This document shows positions 1 to 9,405 of a stretch of DNA of 64,000 bases, in pieces. Below the pieces are notes generated by a model that saw only the letters and a program-made list of their open reading frames with translations, ran no database searches and was not told where the DNA came from. Each line of letters opens with the position of its first letter. Position 1 is the first letter of the stretch. A program made the translations under genes and the position numbers. This stretch comes from Colwellia sp. (lineage in GTDB: Bacteria > Pseudomonadota > Gammaproteobacteria > Enterobacterales > Alteromonadaceae), in contig JABSOZ010000014.1 in NCBI GenBank assembly GCA_013215295.1, positions 62,001-126,000 on the forward strand, read 5' to 3'.

Positions 1-3000
1 AGATAGGGTAACCATCAGCAGCATAACCATAAACAGGAGAGTGACCCGTGCCATCGTCATTAAAGAGTGTCATTAAACATGATGAAAACATGTGGTGATG
101 ATAATCACCCGATGTTTGAGCGTGGCCTAAACACACATCTAAGTCATAAAGTTCAAATTTAGGTGCGTTATTACTCCATACTTGTTCACCATTAAAGCTT
201 GCGCCATCTGACCAACTATATACGGCCGTACCATTAAGCATATAGCCGATCATGCCTAGTCCACCAGACGTACACACCTCAGAGGCAACTTCTGGCTTAA
301 TGGGTAAACTCTTTACTTTACTTTGATCGCTCGGACAAGCAGGGCCAGAAGGCCAATAGCCTAAGTCGCATCCTTGCCCACGAATTTCAAATCCAATGTC
401 TTCACCAAAGTCGATTGTTTGACCTGCAGTTGCTGTGGTAACACCATTACTGTTTCTAAAATCCGAACTTGCCTGCGGTCTACTGTTTAACGTGTCAATA
501 TCGTCTTGTGTGAGTGTAACTTGATAGTTTGGAATACCACTGGCAGATACTTCTATCATACTTTCATTGTCTGAATTGGTTCGGTCAGTAATTGATTGAA
601 CATTCACTTCGGTACCTATACTTGTGGTGTCATCTAAAATATATAATGATCTTTCTGCATTTGCGTTGGTTTGCCATTGCGCTGCAATAATGTACATAGT
701 ATCGCTATTGCTGTCTTCAGTGCCATCGTTCACCACTAAGCTGAAGGTGTAGTTACCGGCAATATCAGCGGTGAATGTTGGAGAAACAACTGAACTATCG
801 GATAAATTTGCAATACTACCCACGGGGGCATTTTCTATCGCCCAGTTGTAAGTGAGGGTCTCGTTATCTTCGTCAGAACTGTTACTTCCGTCTAAATTAA
901 CTTCGTTATCTAGGTTTATATGAATATTAGTACCGGCATCTGCTATAGGCGTATTGTTTGATGAATTGACGGTAATCGATATGGTTGCGGTGTTGGAGTC
1001 TGCTTCTCCATCATTTGCGTTAAAAGTGAAACTGTCACTGCCGCTAAAGTTCGTCGTAGGAAAGTAATGCACGGTTGCACCGTCATACTCTAATGTACCA
1101 TTACTTGGCTGAGTGACTATGTTATAGGTTAGGTTATCATTCTCAATATCAGTAGCGGTTAAGGTGAATTCAACAGAGTCATTTTCATTTGTGGTGCCAA
1201 CAGCGTCGTAAGCAACAGGTGCATCATTTATCGGTATGATCTCAATAGTAATCTCGCCGATATTCGAGGTGTTATCGCCATCATTGCCAAAATAAGTAAA
1301 ATAACCTGTCTCATTGGTATTTTCTGTCGGCGTAAATGTGACGCTTGAGCCACTGATAAGCACACTACCATTAGTTGGGCCGTTATCAGAGGCCATGGAA
1401 TAAGTTAAACTGCCATCATCATCATTTTCTTCAGACAAATTAATCACTACAGGCACATCTTCAAAAGTAGTTACCGTAATATTTTGAACAACAGGGGCAG
1501 TGTTTATTGCGGTAATAGAAATTGTCACCGTAGCTATGTTTGAATCATCGCTGCCATCATTGGCCATAAAAGTAAAACTATCGTTACCACTATAATTTGT
1601 TTCAGGCGTATAAGTAGCCGTTGTTTCTGTGAGGATTATGCTACCGAAACTTGGCCCCGTAGCAATTGAATAACTGAGTTCATCTCCTTCGGTGTCTTTG
1701 GCTGCAAGAATAATATTGGTGGTGACATTTTCATCCAATTCAACAGTAATATCACTTGCAACGGGTACATCGTTCACTGATTCAACGTAAATAGACACTA
1801 CAGCGATATTTGAATCACCTATGCCATCATTAGCTTTATAAGAAAAACTATCATTGCCTATATAATCAGTGTCTGGCGTGTAAAGGGCTATTGATCCCGT
1901 GAGTGATATATTACCGTTACTGGGAGAAGTCACGAGTGAATAAGTGAGTTCGTGCTCGTCGCTGTCAGTTGCATCGAGATTAATTTCGATAGCCATATCT
2001 TCAGGTGTTGATGTAGTAATGTCCTTCGCTTCAGGCTTATTATTAGCAACAGTCGTTACCATTAATGTTAGGGTTGCCAAATTTGAGTCTGAAGTACCAT
2101 CGTTAGCTTTAAAGGTAAAGCTGTCTTCGCCATTATAGTCAGTCGTTGGTGTATAAGTTACGGCAGAGCCGGTTAAAGTGATATCTCCATGATTAGCTTC
2201 ATTCACGATAAAATAGGTGAGTGCATCAAATTCAGTGTCAGTAGCAGAAATATTGAAACTGACTGCGGCATTTTCAATGGTACTAATACTGTAATCGTGC
2301 GCGATAGGTGCATCGTTAAGTGCTGAAACGGTTAAAGTGATCTTACCGATATTTGAGTCGTCACTGCCATCAAAAGATTTAAAGGTAAAGCTATCCGGAC
2401 CGTTATAATTTCCATTGGGTGTAAATCTTGCAATAGCACCTTCTATGGTGATTTTTCCGTTAAGGGGTTGAGTAACAATGAAATAGGTTAAATCGCCGAT
2501 ACTTTGTTTATTTGATCGACCGGCATTGGCTGTGATAGCGGATAAATCAATCTCTGTGTCGTTGTCTTCACTTGCGACAACGGTGTCGTCATCAACCGTT
2601 GGAGCTATATTTGCCGTATTGTCTGTTTTAATTGTTACCGTCGCTATATTTGATTGTTCCTCACTATCGTGAGCTCGAAAGGTAAAGTTATCGCTACCCG
2701 TATATGAAGTAGTCGGTGTGTAAGTTGCTATGCCTGCATCTAAGGTAACACTGCCGTTAGTGGGTTGGCTGACCAGTGTATAAGTTAGGTTGTCAGAGTC
2801 AGAATCATCACTCCTAAGGGTAATGTCGATAGCGGTATCAGTAATGTTACTCAGGTTATAATCATGTGCAATGGGACTATCATTAACAGGGGTAAGCGTT
2901 AATGTAATGGTTGCCGTGTTTGAATCTTGATTACCGTCATTAACTTTAAAGCTAAAGCTTTCTTCACCCGTTTCATTCGCATAGGGTACGTAATCTACTT

Positions 3001-3922
3001 GATTGCCATTTAACGTTAATTGACCTTTTGTTGGCGCTGTAACAACGTTGTAAATCAGTGTGTCATTTTCAGGGTCTGTCGCACTCAAGGACAGTGATAT
3101 TGGAGTGTCTTCATCTGTGGTTAAACTATCGTTAGCAGCAACAGGGGCGTTGTTGATGGCTAGAGAAGCCATAATAATTATGGTGTCTGCCGCGCTGTCA
3201 GAACTACCATCATTGACAATGAGTTCTACGGTATAATCACCATCAACATCTGCTGTAAAGCTCGTTGATACCTGAGTGCTTTGGTCGAGGGTTGTGCTGC
3301 TGCCGCTAGGCTGTGAAGCTAGTGTCCAAGCATAAGTTAACGTATCGCCATCTTCATCACTACTTTGACTACCGCTGATGGTGACTTGATCACCCGTGGT
3401 TACTTCTTGGTCTGTGCCCGCTTGGGCGACCGGAATAGTATTTGATGGCGTGGCAATGACCAATACGATATCAGCACTACTATCTACTGTACCGTCGTTG
3501 ACCACTAAACTGAATTCAAACTCTCCTGCAACATCAGCAATAAACTTTGGTTTGCTGATGGAATTATCAGATAAAGATATTGTGCTGCCCTCAGGGAGGG
3601 AATTAATCGTCCATTGATAACTTAAGCTATCACCATCAGCATCTGAGCTATTCGCAGCATTTAAGTTGACAAGTTGATTAACCGTAACGGCTAAATCTTG
3701 TCCTGCACTAGCAACTGGGGCTGTATTGGTGATTGTATTAGTATCATTGTTATCATTGTTATCATTGTCGGATGAAGAAGAATTATCACTACCGCCGCCA
3801 CCACAAGCGCTTAGAAAGCTGATGCCGAAGGTAACAAGTGAACATTTAATTATTCGTGATATTGTTTGTTTAGTGGTTTTAGCATGCTTTGGCTTTTGAA
3901 CTAAAAAGTGATGATTGCTCAT
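1..3922 (-). CDS. Giant surface lipoprotein with PKD-like and cadherin-like repeats and a YHYH domain (3' truncated by window edge)
   Basis: The minus-strand frame is open from an ATG at 3922 to base 1, about 1307 residues, and continues beyond the window. The N-terminus is basic, then hydrophobic, and reaches a lipobox (LSACGGGG), so it is a lipoprotein; an Asp/Asn/Ser-rich linker follows. Two PKD-like domains come next (APVASAGQDL, IPVAQAGTDQ), then eight cadherin-like repeats of about 95 residues with ends such as NDAPIAHDY and NDGxxDSNxATxT, then a third PKD-like domain (TPIADAGTN). The segment nearest base 1 has SGDYHHHMFSSC and GHSPVYGYAADGYPI, the signature of the YHYH domain. The repeats probably act as a stalk projecting the YHYH module from the outer membrane. 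The function of YHYH domains is not established. The frame is intact throughout the visible part. Confidence 0.9.
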   Translation of the reverse strand, partial: MSNHHFLVQKPKHAKTTKQTISRIIKCSLVTFGISFLSACGGGGSDNSSSSDNDNNDNNDTNTITNTAPVASAGQDLAVTVNQLVNLNAANSSDADGDSLSYQWTINSLPEGSTISLSDNSISKPKFIADVAGEFEFSLVVNDGTVDSSADIVLVIATPSNTIPVAQAGTDQEVTTGDQVTISGSQSSDEDGDTLTYAWTLASQPSGSSTTLDQSTQVSTSFTADVDGDYTVELIVNDGSSDSAADTIIIMASLAINNAPVAANDSLTTDEDTPISLSLSATDPENDTLIYNVVTAPTKGQLTLNGNQVDYVPYANETGEESFSFKVNDGNQDSNTATITLTLTPVNDSPIAHDYNLSNITDTAIDITLRSDDSDSDNLTYTLVSQPTNGSVTLDAGIATYTPTTSYTGSDNFTFRAHDSEEQSNIATVTIKTDNTANIAPTVDDDTVVASEDNDTEIDLSAITANAGRSNKQSIGDLTYFIVTQPLNGKITIEGAIARFTPNGNYNGPDSFTFKSFDGSDDSNIGKITLTVSALNDAPIAHDYSISTIENAAVSFNISATDTEFDALTYFIVNEANHGDITLTGSAVTYTPTTDYNGEDSFTFKANDGTSDSNLATLTLMVTTVANNKPEAKDITTSTPEDMAIEINLDATDSDEHELTYSLVTSPSNGNISLTGSIALYTPDTDYIGNDSFSYKANDGIGDSNIAVVSIYVESVNDVPVASDITVELDENVTTNIILAAKDTEGDELSYSIATGPSFGSIILTETTATYTPETNYSGNDSFTFMANDGSDDSNIATVTISITAINTAPVVQNITVTTFEDVPVVINLSEENDDDGSLTYSMASDNGPTNGSVLISGSSVTFTPTENTNETGYFTYFGNDGDNTSNIGEITIEIIPINDAPVAYDAVGTTNENDSVEFTLTATDIENDNLTYNIVTQPSNGTLEYDGATVHYFPTTNFSGSDSFTFNANDGEADSNTATISITVNSSNNTPIADAGTNIHINLDNEVNLDGSNSSDEDNETLTYNWAIENAPVGSIANLSDSSVVSPTFTADIAGNYTFSLVVNDGTEDSNSDTMYIIAAQWQTNANAERSLYILDDTTSIGTEVNVQSITDRTNSDNESMIEVSASGIPNYQVTLTQDDIDTLNSRPQASSDFRNSNGVTTATAGQTIDFGEDIGFEIRGQGCDLGYWPSGPACPSDQSKVKSLPIKPEVASEVCTSGGLGMIGYMLNGTAVYSWSDGASFNGEQVWSNNAPKFELYDLDVCLGHAQTSGDYHHHMFSSCLMTLFNDDGTGHSPVYGYAADGYPI

Positions 3923-4147
3923 AATTTTACCCATTATCAATGTATCTCATGATAATAACGTTAAAATGTGAAACAAATAGGGAACTGTCAATTAATGGGT
4001 TTTACAAAAAAGAATTACGGTGTAAATAATAGGTAAAAGGATTATCTGAAATCACTGCACTACTTTGACAGCCTGCTATTATACCTAATAATAACAGGTT
4101 GTTATTCACTGTTTTTAACGCAAGTACGTACAGTTTTTGGTTGACCG

Positions 4148-4606
4148 CTAAATATAACTAACCGGTAATGCTGTGGTATATTTTATTTCTTCCATGGCAA
4201 AACTTGAACTAATATCAGAAAAGCTTGCTTGGCCGATAAGTTTTTTATAAAAAGCATCGTAGGCTTTCATATCCGAAACCACGACACGTAGCAGGTAATC
4301 AACTTCGCCACTCATTCGATAGAATTCGATGATTTCTGGAAATTCTCTTGAGTTGATACTGAAATCATCGAGCCAATCAGGGTTATGCTGATTGGTTTTA
4401 ATCATTACAAAAACCGTTAAACCAACATTTAGCTTTTCAGGATCCGCCAACGCGACTCGACCTCTAATAATGCCATTTTTTTCCATTGTTTGAATACGTC
4501 GCCAACACGGTGTTGTTGAAAGGCCAACTTGAGAGGCAACTTCACTGACAGGTTGAGTGCAGTCGTTTTGTAATATTTTGAGGATTTTTTTGTCGAAGTT
4601 ATCCAT
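4148..4606 (-). CDS. Lrp/AsnC family transcriptional regulator
   Basis: This 152-residue protein has the family's usual length and layout. An N-terminal helix-turn-helix covers about residues 4-60 (DKKILKILQNDCTQPVSEVA then STTPCWRRIQTMEKNGII), with the typical Thr-Pro-Cys-Trp-Arg-Arg recognition helix. The C-terminal half is an alpha-beta RAM effector domain (FYRMSGEVDYLLRVVVSDM). Such proteins are oligomeric DNA-binding regulators that respond to amino acids. It lies 83 bp downstream of the amidohydrolase gene on the same strand, so it may be the last gene of that operon or be transcribed separately. Its target and ligand cannot be read from the sequence. Confidence 0.93.
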   Translation of the reverse strand: MDNFDKKILKILQNDCTQPVSEVASQVGLSTTPCWRRIQTMEKNGIIRGRVALADPEKLNVGLTVFVMIKTNQHNPDWLDDFSINSREFPEIIEFYRMSGEVDYLLRVVVSDMKAYDAFYKKLIGQASFSDISSSFAMEEIKYTTALPVSYI

Positions 4607-4689
4607 TAATTCACCATGAAAAATATAAGATAACGAAATACTATTTTATCCCATAGATAATTGGTAGATTTTTTTGCTTTATTGAAAGG

Positions 4690-5559
4690 TTAACTTGGGA
4701 TTTTATATATGCGTTGAGCATTTTTATAACATAATAATTCAAGGGTTTCGTTTGATAACCCTTTATTTTCTTTATGCGCTAACCAACTTCTTTGATAGCT
4801 GCTTTTAAATAGACACAATGGGAAATTACTCGCTAGCATTGTTTTATTTGATCCGAAAGTTGATAGGCATAGTTCGATAACGCTTTGTTGCCATGTCGCG
4901 GAATACTTTCGGTTAATCATTTCAAAACCAGAACACTTAATGCTGATATTTTCAAAGCAACTTAACGACTGTAAACTCTGTTGCCAATTTTTCCATAAAT
5001 CGCTGTTGACGTTTTTTGGCGGGCAACCGGCGTGATTAATCACTAAGTTAAGTGTCGGTAATTCACCCACCACTTTTACTAATTGCGCTGTTGCTGCAAC
5101 ATCAGTAAAAGGCATCTGGCATTCAAAGATCAGCTGCTGCTTTGAGAGCAATGCTAGGTTTTTTTGAACGAGAGGATTGGATAAATATTCGCAGGCATTG
5201 TCATCAAGAATATCACGAACACCAACAACCGATTTATATTGGCAAAGTTTATCTAATGTTTGTTGAAAATCGTTTGAAGATAAAAGTAAATTAATGCCGG
5301 CGATTGATCTAAAGGGTAGGGAGCAAGTCCTTTCTAACCAAGCAATTTCGCGCCAAGGCTGTTGGTTATCAAATCCTGCTTCAATATGCACAAAGCCCGC
5401 AAGCTTGAAAGGAGATGATAACTGTAAATCTTTTTCAGTAAAACTGTGATTAATGATATTTTTATCTGACCAAAAAGGAGGGCTCTCAGCTTTTAACCAC
5501 TGATAACCCCCTTGTTCAAGATCAAATAAATGTAAATGCGGATCGATTATTTTCATCAT
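4690..5559 (-). CDS. Amidohydrolase family protein (COG3618 lactonase-like)
   Basis: This 289-residue TIM-barrel hydrolase begins with IIDPHLHLFDL, the metal-binding His-x-His motif of the amidohydrolase superfamily. LVINHAGCPP in the middle and MLASNFPLCLF near the end match the later active-site segments of the COG3618 group, where the final motif is usually Gly-Ser-Asp/Asn-Trp-Pro. That group includes L-fuconolactonase and 2-pyrone-4,6-dicarboxylate lactonase. It follows the SDR gene by 24 bp. A lactonase next to an SDR dehydrogenase fits an oxidative sugar or sugar-acid route (dehydrogenase makes a lactone, lactonase opens it). That pairing is an inference and no substrate can be named. 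Confidence 0.85.
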   Translation of the reverse strand: MMKIIDPHLHLFDLEQGGYQWLKAESPPFWSDKNIINHSFTEKDLQLSSPFKLAGFVHIEAGFDNQQPWREIAWLERTCSLPFRSIAGINLLLSSNDFQQTLDKLCQYKSVVGVRDILDDNACEYLSNPLVQKNLALLSKQQLIFECQMPFTDVAATAQLVKVVGELPTLNLVINHAGCPPKNVNSDLWKNWQQSLQSLSCFENISIKCSGFEMINRKYSATWQQSVIELCLSTFGSNKTMLASNFPLCLFKSSYQRSWLAHKENKGLSNETLELLCYKNAQRIYKIPS

Positions 5560-5583
5560 GTACTTTTATTATAAAGGTTAAAG

Positions 5584-6321
5584 CTACTGAGCCGTATAAC
5601 CACCGTCAATCACTTGCAGACTGCCGGTAATAAACTTGGCTTTATCAGACGCTAAAAAATAAACGAGTTCAGCGACTTCTTCGGGTTGTCCTAAACGTCC
5701 TAATGGCTGTAAAGCCGCCTCTTCAGCGTGAACTGCTGCTTTGTCAGCACCAGAACGTTCGCAATAGTTATCAATTGCTTGATGATATAAAGAGGTTTCT
5801 ATCGTCCCTGGGCAAACTGCATTGGCACGAATGTTAAAGCTGGCGTAATCAAGCGCAGTGGTTTTTGCCATTGAAGCAAGTGCCACTTTACTGATGTTAT
5901 AAGCAAAAGAATTTTGCTTAGCAATTAACGCTTGGTCAGATGCCATTAATATAATAGCACCCTTTTTATTCGCTTTCATATTCGGTAATACCGATTTAAC
6001 GGCGGCATAAGCACCTTTAACATTTATGTTAAGAACTTTATCTAAATCGGCTTCTGTCGTGTTTTCAATATTACCTGAAAAGTGAATACCCGCATTCGAG
6101 ACTAAAACATCAATAGTCGTTGTTTTAGCGATATGATTAATAAGTTCACTGACTTGTTCAACATCACTCATATCACATGAAATATCAGAGGAACCCAGCA
6201 CTGAAACATTGCTCGGTTGTATGTCTAAATTAAAAACCTGATATCCTTCTTGGGCAAATAACTGCACTATGCTTAGACCAATGCCAGAACTTCCACCCGT
6301 AACAATACATGTTTTTTTCAT
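5584..6321 (-). CDS. SDR family NAD(P)-dependent oxidoreductase
   Basis: This 245-residue classical short-chain dehydrogenase has the Rossmann nucleotide-binding motif TGGSSGIG near residues 8-15. It also has the NAG motif (VSNAGIHFSG) and the catalytic Tyr-x3-Lys (YNISK) with an upstream Ser (MASDQA). The C-terminus FITGSLQVIDGGYTAQ is typical of the FabG-like branch. An acidic residue at the end of beta strand 2 (NLDIQ) favours NAD over NADP. It is co-oriented with and tightly spaced to the amidohydrolase downstream (24 bp) and the M20 peptidase upstream (34 bp), so the three are probably co-transcribed. Confidence 0.93.
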   Translation of the reverse strand: MKKTCIVTGGSSGIGLSIVQLFAQEGYQVFNLDIQPSNVSVLGSSDISCDMSDVEQVSELINHIAKTTTIDVLVSNAGIHFSGNIENTTEADLDKVLNINVKGAYAAVKSVLPNMKANKKGAIILMASDQALIAKQNSFAYNISKVALASMAKTTALDYASFNIRANAVCPGTIETSLYHQAIDNYCERSGADKAAVHAEEAALQPLGRLGQPEEVAELVYFLASDKAKFITGSLQVIDGGYTAQ

Positions 6322-6355
6322 ACTTTCTCCGATTTTTACGATCTCAATAAAGCGG

Positions 6356-7867
6356 TTACTGAGTTTTAACGGCTGTCATTTCAACTAAAGCTGCCGTATA
6401 CATTTTCAAATTTAACACAAACTGTTTCATGGTAATAAATTCATTCTCAGAATGACCTGTGTATGCAGTATTAGGCATTGAAGGTCCAAAACTAACCGCA
6501 TTAGGAAATAATCGAGAGTTTGTGCCGCCACCAATAGAAATAGGTTTAGCATCTTTTATCCCGGTGAAGTGCGAAAATACAGCAAGTAATGTGTCAATAT
6601 GCGGCGCTTTGTCTTGGACGAAAGGTTCGCCAATAGAATGATCTAATTCGGTAATATTAACGATATTAGTTATTTTCCAAGTGGCAATCGCATGATTAAT
6701 TTCTTCTGTTAATTGTTGAGAAGACTTACCTCGTGGGCGACGAATATTAATGTTTAATTCAATATTATTTTTAAGCTGTTTAATAACGGTTGGTGAAACT
6801 GTCATGGGTCCCATAAAGTCATCACTGTAAGCTATATTGCCGAATTTCTTTCCTTCTAATCCTAAACCAATATTATCATTGATGAAGTTTACTAAGGTGC
6901 CAGCACCATTATTTCTCCAGCGTGTTTGTGACAATAAATCAGCTAAATATGGAATAGCGTTCACGCCATCATGAGGTGTTGATGAATGTGCTGATTTGCC
7001 TAATGCAGTAACCGTTAATTGATTTTCTTTTAGTTCTAAATCAAAACTAACACCTTTATAGCTTCTTGCTTTGTCCATAAGTTTTTGCAGTAAAGCGATA
7101 TCAGCATTCTCAATAACGGCTTTAGCATCTTCAGGTATCTGACTACCAAAAAAACCACCACTAAACTCACTTAGGTAAGTATCAAAACCGGAATAACGTT
7201 CTTTATTAAAGGCGATTTTTATCGTTCCGTAGCCTTTTTCTGCGGTCACAACGGGGTATTCAGCATCAATAGTAATATTGGTTTGTGGAAGTGTATGCGT
7301 TTTAATATATTCTTGGAGTGGACCCCAGTCAGATTCTTCCGCCATATAAACATATAACTCAATACGTTTATTCAGTTTAATCTTTTTGTCTTTGATTGCT
7401 TTCATGGCATAAAGTGCCGTTGATATTGGACCTTTGTCATCTTCTGTACCACGACCAATAAGTTTGCCTGGCTCTGATGTTGTATCAAGTGTAAAAGGAG
7501 ACTTTTTCCATTTTTTTGGGTTAGCGGGTTGCACGTCTCCGTGCGTAATTATGCCGAAACGTTCTTTGTTTTCGCCTAACCCAATGACTACTACATAACC
7601 GTCGTCTTTATAATCAAAGCCTAAGTCTTCAGCTTGCTTTTTAAGCTCAGCTTTAAAAGCAATATGCGCAGGATTATCATTAGCTGAAATGCCTTCAATG
7701 GCTAAAGTATTGTATTTTATCAACTCAGCCAAACTTGCCACCATTGATTTTTGGTAAGTTTGAACGGCGTAATCTGCCGTCTGCTTTGCTATAGGGCTGA
7801 TATCAGCTGAGAATACTGGCAGAGCGATGAAGGTGCATAATGCGAGTGACGCTATTTTTTTGAACAC
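6356..7867 (-). CDS. Secreted M20 family metallopeptidase (dipeptidase-like)
   Basis: This 503-residue protein starts with a clear signal peptide (KKIASLALCTFIALPVFSA), so it acts in the periplasm or outside. The zinc-binding residues of the M20/ArgE/CPG2 family are visible: the His and Asp of ITHGDVQPA, the Asp of GRGTEDDKGP, the Glu pair of YMAEESDWG, and the late His of GHSENEF. A dimerisation insert lies between them (TALGKSAHSSTPHDG). It is probably a dipeptidase or aminoacylase. It is the first gene of a minus-strand set with the SDR and amidohydrolase. The 300 bp upstream separate it from the divergent GNAT gene. Confidence 0.92.
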   Translation of the reverse strand: MFKKIASLALCTFIALPVFSADISPIAKQTADYAVQTYQKSMVASLAELIKYNTLAIEGISANDNPAHIAFKAELKKQAEDLGFDYKDDGYVVVIGLGENKERFGIITHGDVQPANPKKWKKSPFTLDTTSEPGKLIGRGTEDDKGPISTALYAMKAIKDKKIKLNKRIELYVYMAEESDWGPLQEYIKTHTLPQTNITIDAEYPVVTAEKGYGTIKIAFNKERYSGFDTYLSEFSGGFFGSQIPEDAKAVIENADIALLQKLMDKARSYKGVSFDLELKENQLTVTALGKSAHSSTPHDGVNAIPYLADLLSQTRWRNNGAGTLVNFINDNIGLGLEGKKFGNIAYSDDFMGPMTVSPTVIKQLKNNIELNINIRRPRGKSSQQLTEEINHAIATWKITNIVNITELDHSIGEPFVQDKAPHIDTLLAVFSHFTGIKDAKPISIGGGTNSRLFPNAVSFGPSMPNTAYTGHSENEFITMKQFVLNLKMYTAALVEMTAVKTQ

Positions 7868-8167
7868 AGAAGTTTCCTTTTGTTTTTATTAAGATACTTT
7901 ATTTATTGTACTGTAGCGATAAAGAGACATTTAAAACAGATACACATTTTTAAAAATATTACCTGTACAGTTTTGAGTTCGGCTTAAAACTTGTTCATTA
8001 CTCAGTTTGAAAGTTTTACTTATCTATTAGAGGCAATTTTATTTATTGGTTCAATATTGATTTATATTTAAGTTTATATTTTTGCTGTAAAGCATAGGAA
8101 GTGTGAAAATATACTTGTACTATTATCGGATACGAAAAAAATATAACGAATAAAAACAGGAACGTAA
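7868..8167. other. Divergent intergenic region (about 300 bp)
   Basis: This AT-rich spacer lies between the divergent M20 peptidase and GNAT genes and must hold both promoters. The only clear signal is an AGGA ribosome-binding site just before the GNAT ATG. No gene, long repeat or strong hairpin was seen. Confidence 0.6.
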
Positions 8168-8650
8168 ATGTCTGAAATAATTATACGCGAAGCAAGCCTA
8201 AATGATGCAGAACTTTTGTTAACTTTTATTAAAGAATTGGCTATTTATGAAAAAGCAGAACATGAAGTGCATGCCACCGTTGAAACGATAAAAGAGACAA
8301 TGTTTTGTGAAAAAACACAAGTTCACGGTTTGATCTGTGAACTAGATGGGGTTGCTATAGGCTCGGCCATTTATTTTTATAACTATTCAACGTGGTTAGC
8401 AAAGTCTGGTTTATATCTCGAAGACTTGTACGTATCACCTGAACATAGAGGAATAGGTGCGGGTTTAAAATTATTGAAAACGATGGCGAAAATTGCTGTT
8501 GATAAGGATTGCGCTCGCTTTGAATGGAGTTGCTTGGATTGGAATAAACCGTCACGTGACTTTTATCAAGCTATCGGTGCTGTTTCTCAAGATGAATGGG
8601 TAGGCTATCGTATGACGGGCAAAACATTACTTGATTTTGCACAGTCATAA
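8168..8650 (+). CDS. GNAT family N-acetyltransferase
   Basis: This 160-residue protein has the usual GNAT length. The acetyl-CoA binding motif A is present (LYVSPEHRGIGAGLKLLKTM, residues about 86-105). Motif B follows with RFEWSCLDWNKPSRDFYQAIGA, a pattern typical of the spermidine/diamine acetyltransferase-like subgroup. The ATG is preceded by AGGA with suitable spacing. It transfers an acetyl group to an amine, but the substrate is unknown. It ends shortly before the convergent DUF3545 gene, with an imperfect hairpin between them. Confidence 0.92.
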   Translation: MSEIIIREASLNDAELLLTFIKELAIYEKAEHEVHATVETIKETMFCEKTQVHGLICELDGVAIGSAIYFYNYSTWLAKSGLYLEDLYVSPEHRGIGAGLKLLKTMAKIAVDKDCARFEWSCLDWNKPSRDFYQAIGAVSQDEWVGYRMTGKTLLDFAQS

Positions 8651-8658
8651 AGGAAGAT

Positions 8659-8703
8659 ATCACTAGAGCGTGAATTGATTAAACATACTCTCGTTCTAGT
8701 GAT
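8659..8703. terminator. Possible bidirectional hairpin between convergent genes
   Basis: ATCACTAGAGCG at 8659-8670 pairs with CGTTCTAGTGAT at 8692-8703 with one mismatch and a 21-nt loop. It sits between the stop codons of the convergent GNAT and DUF3545 genes. The T-run is poor and the loop long, so this is only a candidate. Confidence 0.35.
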
Positions 8704-8870
8704 CAGTAATCTTGTAAATTATGAAGCTCTTGGCGTAATTGTTTTCTGTCTTTATAACTTTCTATTTGACGCCACTTTCTTTTTCGTGAACGAGGTTCTT
8801 TCTTGTCGACAAGTAAACTGTCGAAAAGGTTAAAAATCTCATCATATTCATCCAAGCTATTCTGTTCCAT
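8703..8870 (-). CDS. DUF3545 family small protein
   Basis: This is a 55-residue reading frame beginning MEQNSLDEYDEIFNLFDSLL. A very basic segment follows (KKEPRSRKRKWRQIE), then a Lys/Arg/Glu-rich helix (KDRKQLRQELHNLQ). The acidic N-terminus followed by the RKWRxIE core and a charged helix is the pattern of the DUF3545 family, short proteins common in Vibrio, Shewanella and relatives. Its function is not known; the basic core could bind nucleic acid. It is convergent with the GNAT gene and divergent from the small gene at 9043. Confidence 0.75.
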   Translation of the reverse strand: MEQNSLDEYDEIFNLFDSLLVDKKEPRSRKRKWRQIESYKDRKQLRQELHNLQDY

Positions 8871-9042
8871 GTGGATCCCTTATTCAGCGTTATTTAGTTG
8901 ACATGATGCACTTTACACTTTGCATATGACTTTTTTCTTACTAAAATATGACGGTTAAAATACCATTAGCTTTATTTACCTTAAGCAAAAAATTAAAGCT
9001 TCGCTATACTTTCCTTTATAGAGACTTTTTATAGGGTTATAC

Positions 9043-9285
9043 ATGACCGACAGTAGCGAAATAATATCCCAATCAGAGTTAGACAACTTGTTGCGTATTA
9101 ATGAGTTTATTGACCAAGTCGATGAAAACTCATTGGTAAACGAGCTAAAGCTAGCAATATTAGACTCTGGAAAACTAGAACTATCACAGTGGAAGGTTTT
9201 AAGAGATCATATTCGTGAAATTGAGGAACTTATTCCTCATATTGATTTGATTATTAAGTTGAAAAAAGAACAGTCTTCGAATTGA
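9043..9285 (+). CDS. Hypothetical small acidic helical protein
   Basis: This 80-residue product has no family that I recognise. It is rich in Glu, Asp, Leu and Ile and looks almost entirely helical (LDNLLRINEFIDQVDENSLV, HIREIEELIPHIDLIIKLKK). It has no signal peptide or membrane segment. An AGGG precedes the ATG by about 7 bases. A strong 15-bp perfect hairpin lies 48 bp after the stop, so this is probably a real monocistronic gene. Confidence 0.65.
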   Translation: MTDSSEIISQSELDNLLRINEFIDQVDENSLVNELKLAILDSGKLELSQWKVLRDHIREIEELIPHIDLIIKLKKEQSSN

Positions 9286-9332
9286 TTTTATTGCCCTCAG
9301 TGTATTGACGTTTTATTATTTCTTCAGTTAAG

Positions 9333-9368
9333 AAAATGCCGATTATTTCTCAATAATCGGCATTTTTA
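9333..9368. terminator. Strong bidirectional rho-independent terminator
   Basis: A perfect 15-bp stem is formed by AAAATGCCGATTATT (9333-9347) and AATAATCGGCATTTT (9352-9366) around a TCTC loop. Its A-rich 5' arm and T-rich 3' arm allow termination in both directions. It sits between the convergent small gene at 9043-9285 and the DUF885 gene at 9406-11166. Confidence 0.9.
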
Positions 9369-9405
9369 TATTTATTTATACGGGGTGTTTTGTGTAAATG
9401 AGTAA

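Noticed and set aside
4090-4106. Small inverted repeat AATAACA/TGTTATT after the Lrp gene
   Set aside because: 7-bp AT-rich stem without GC or T-run; too weak to call a terminator.
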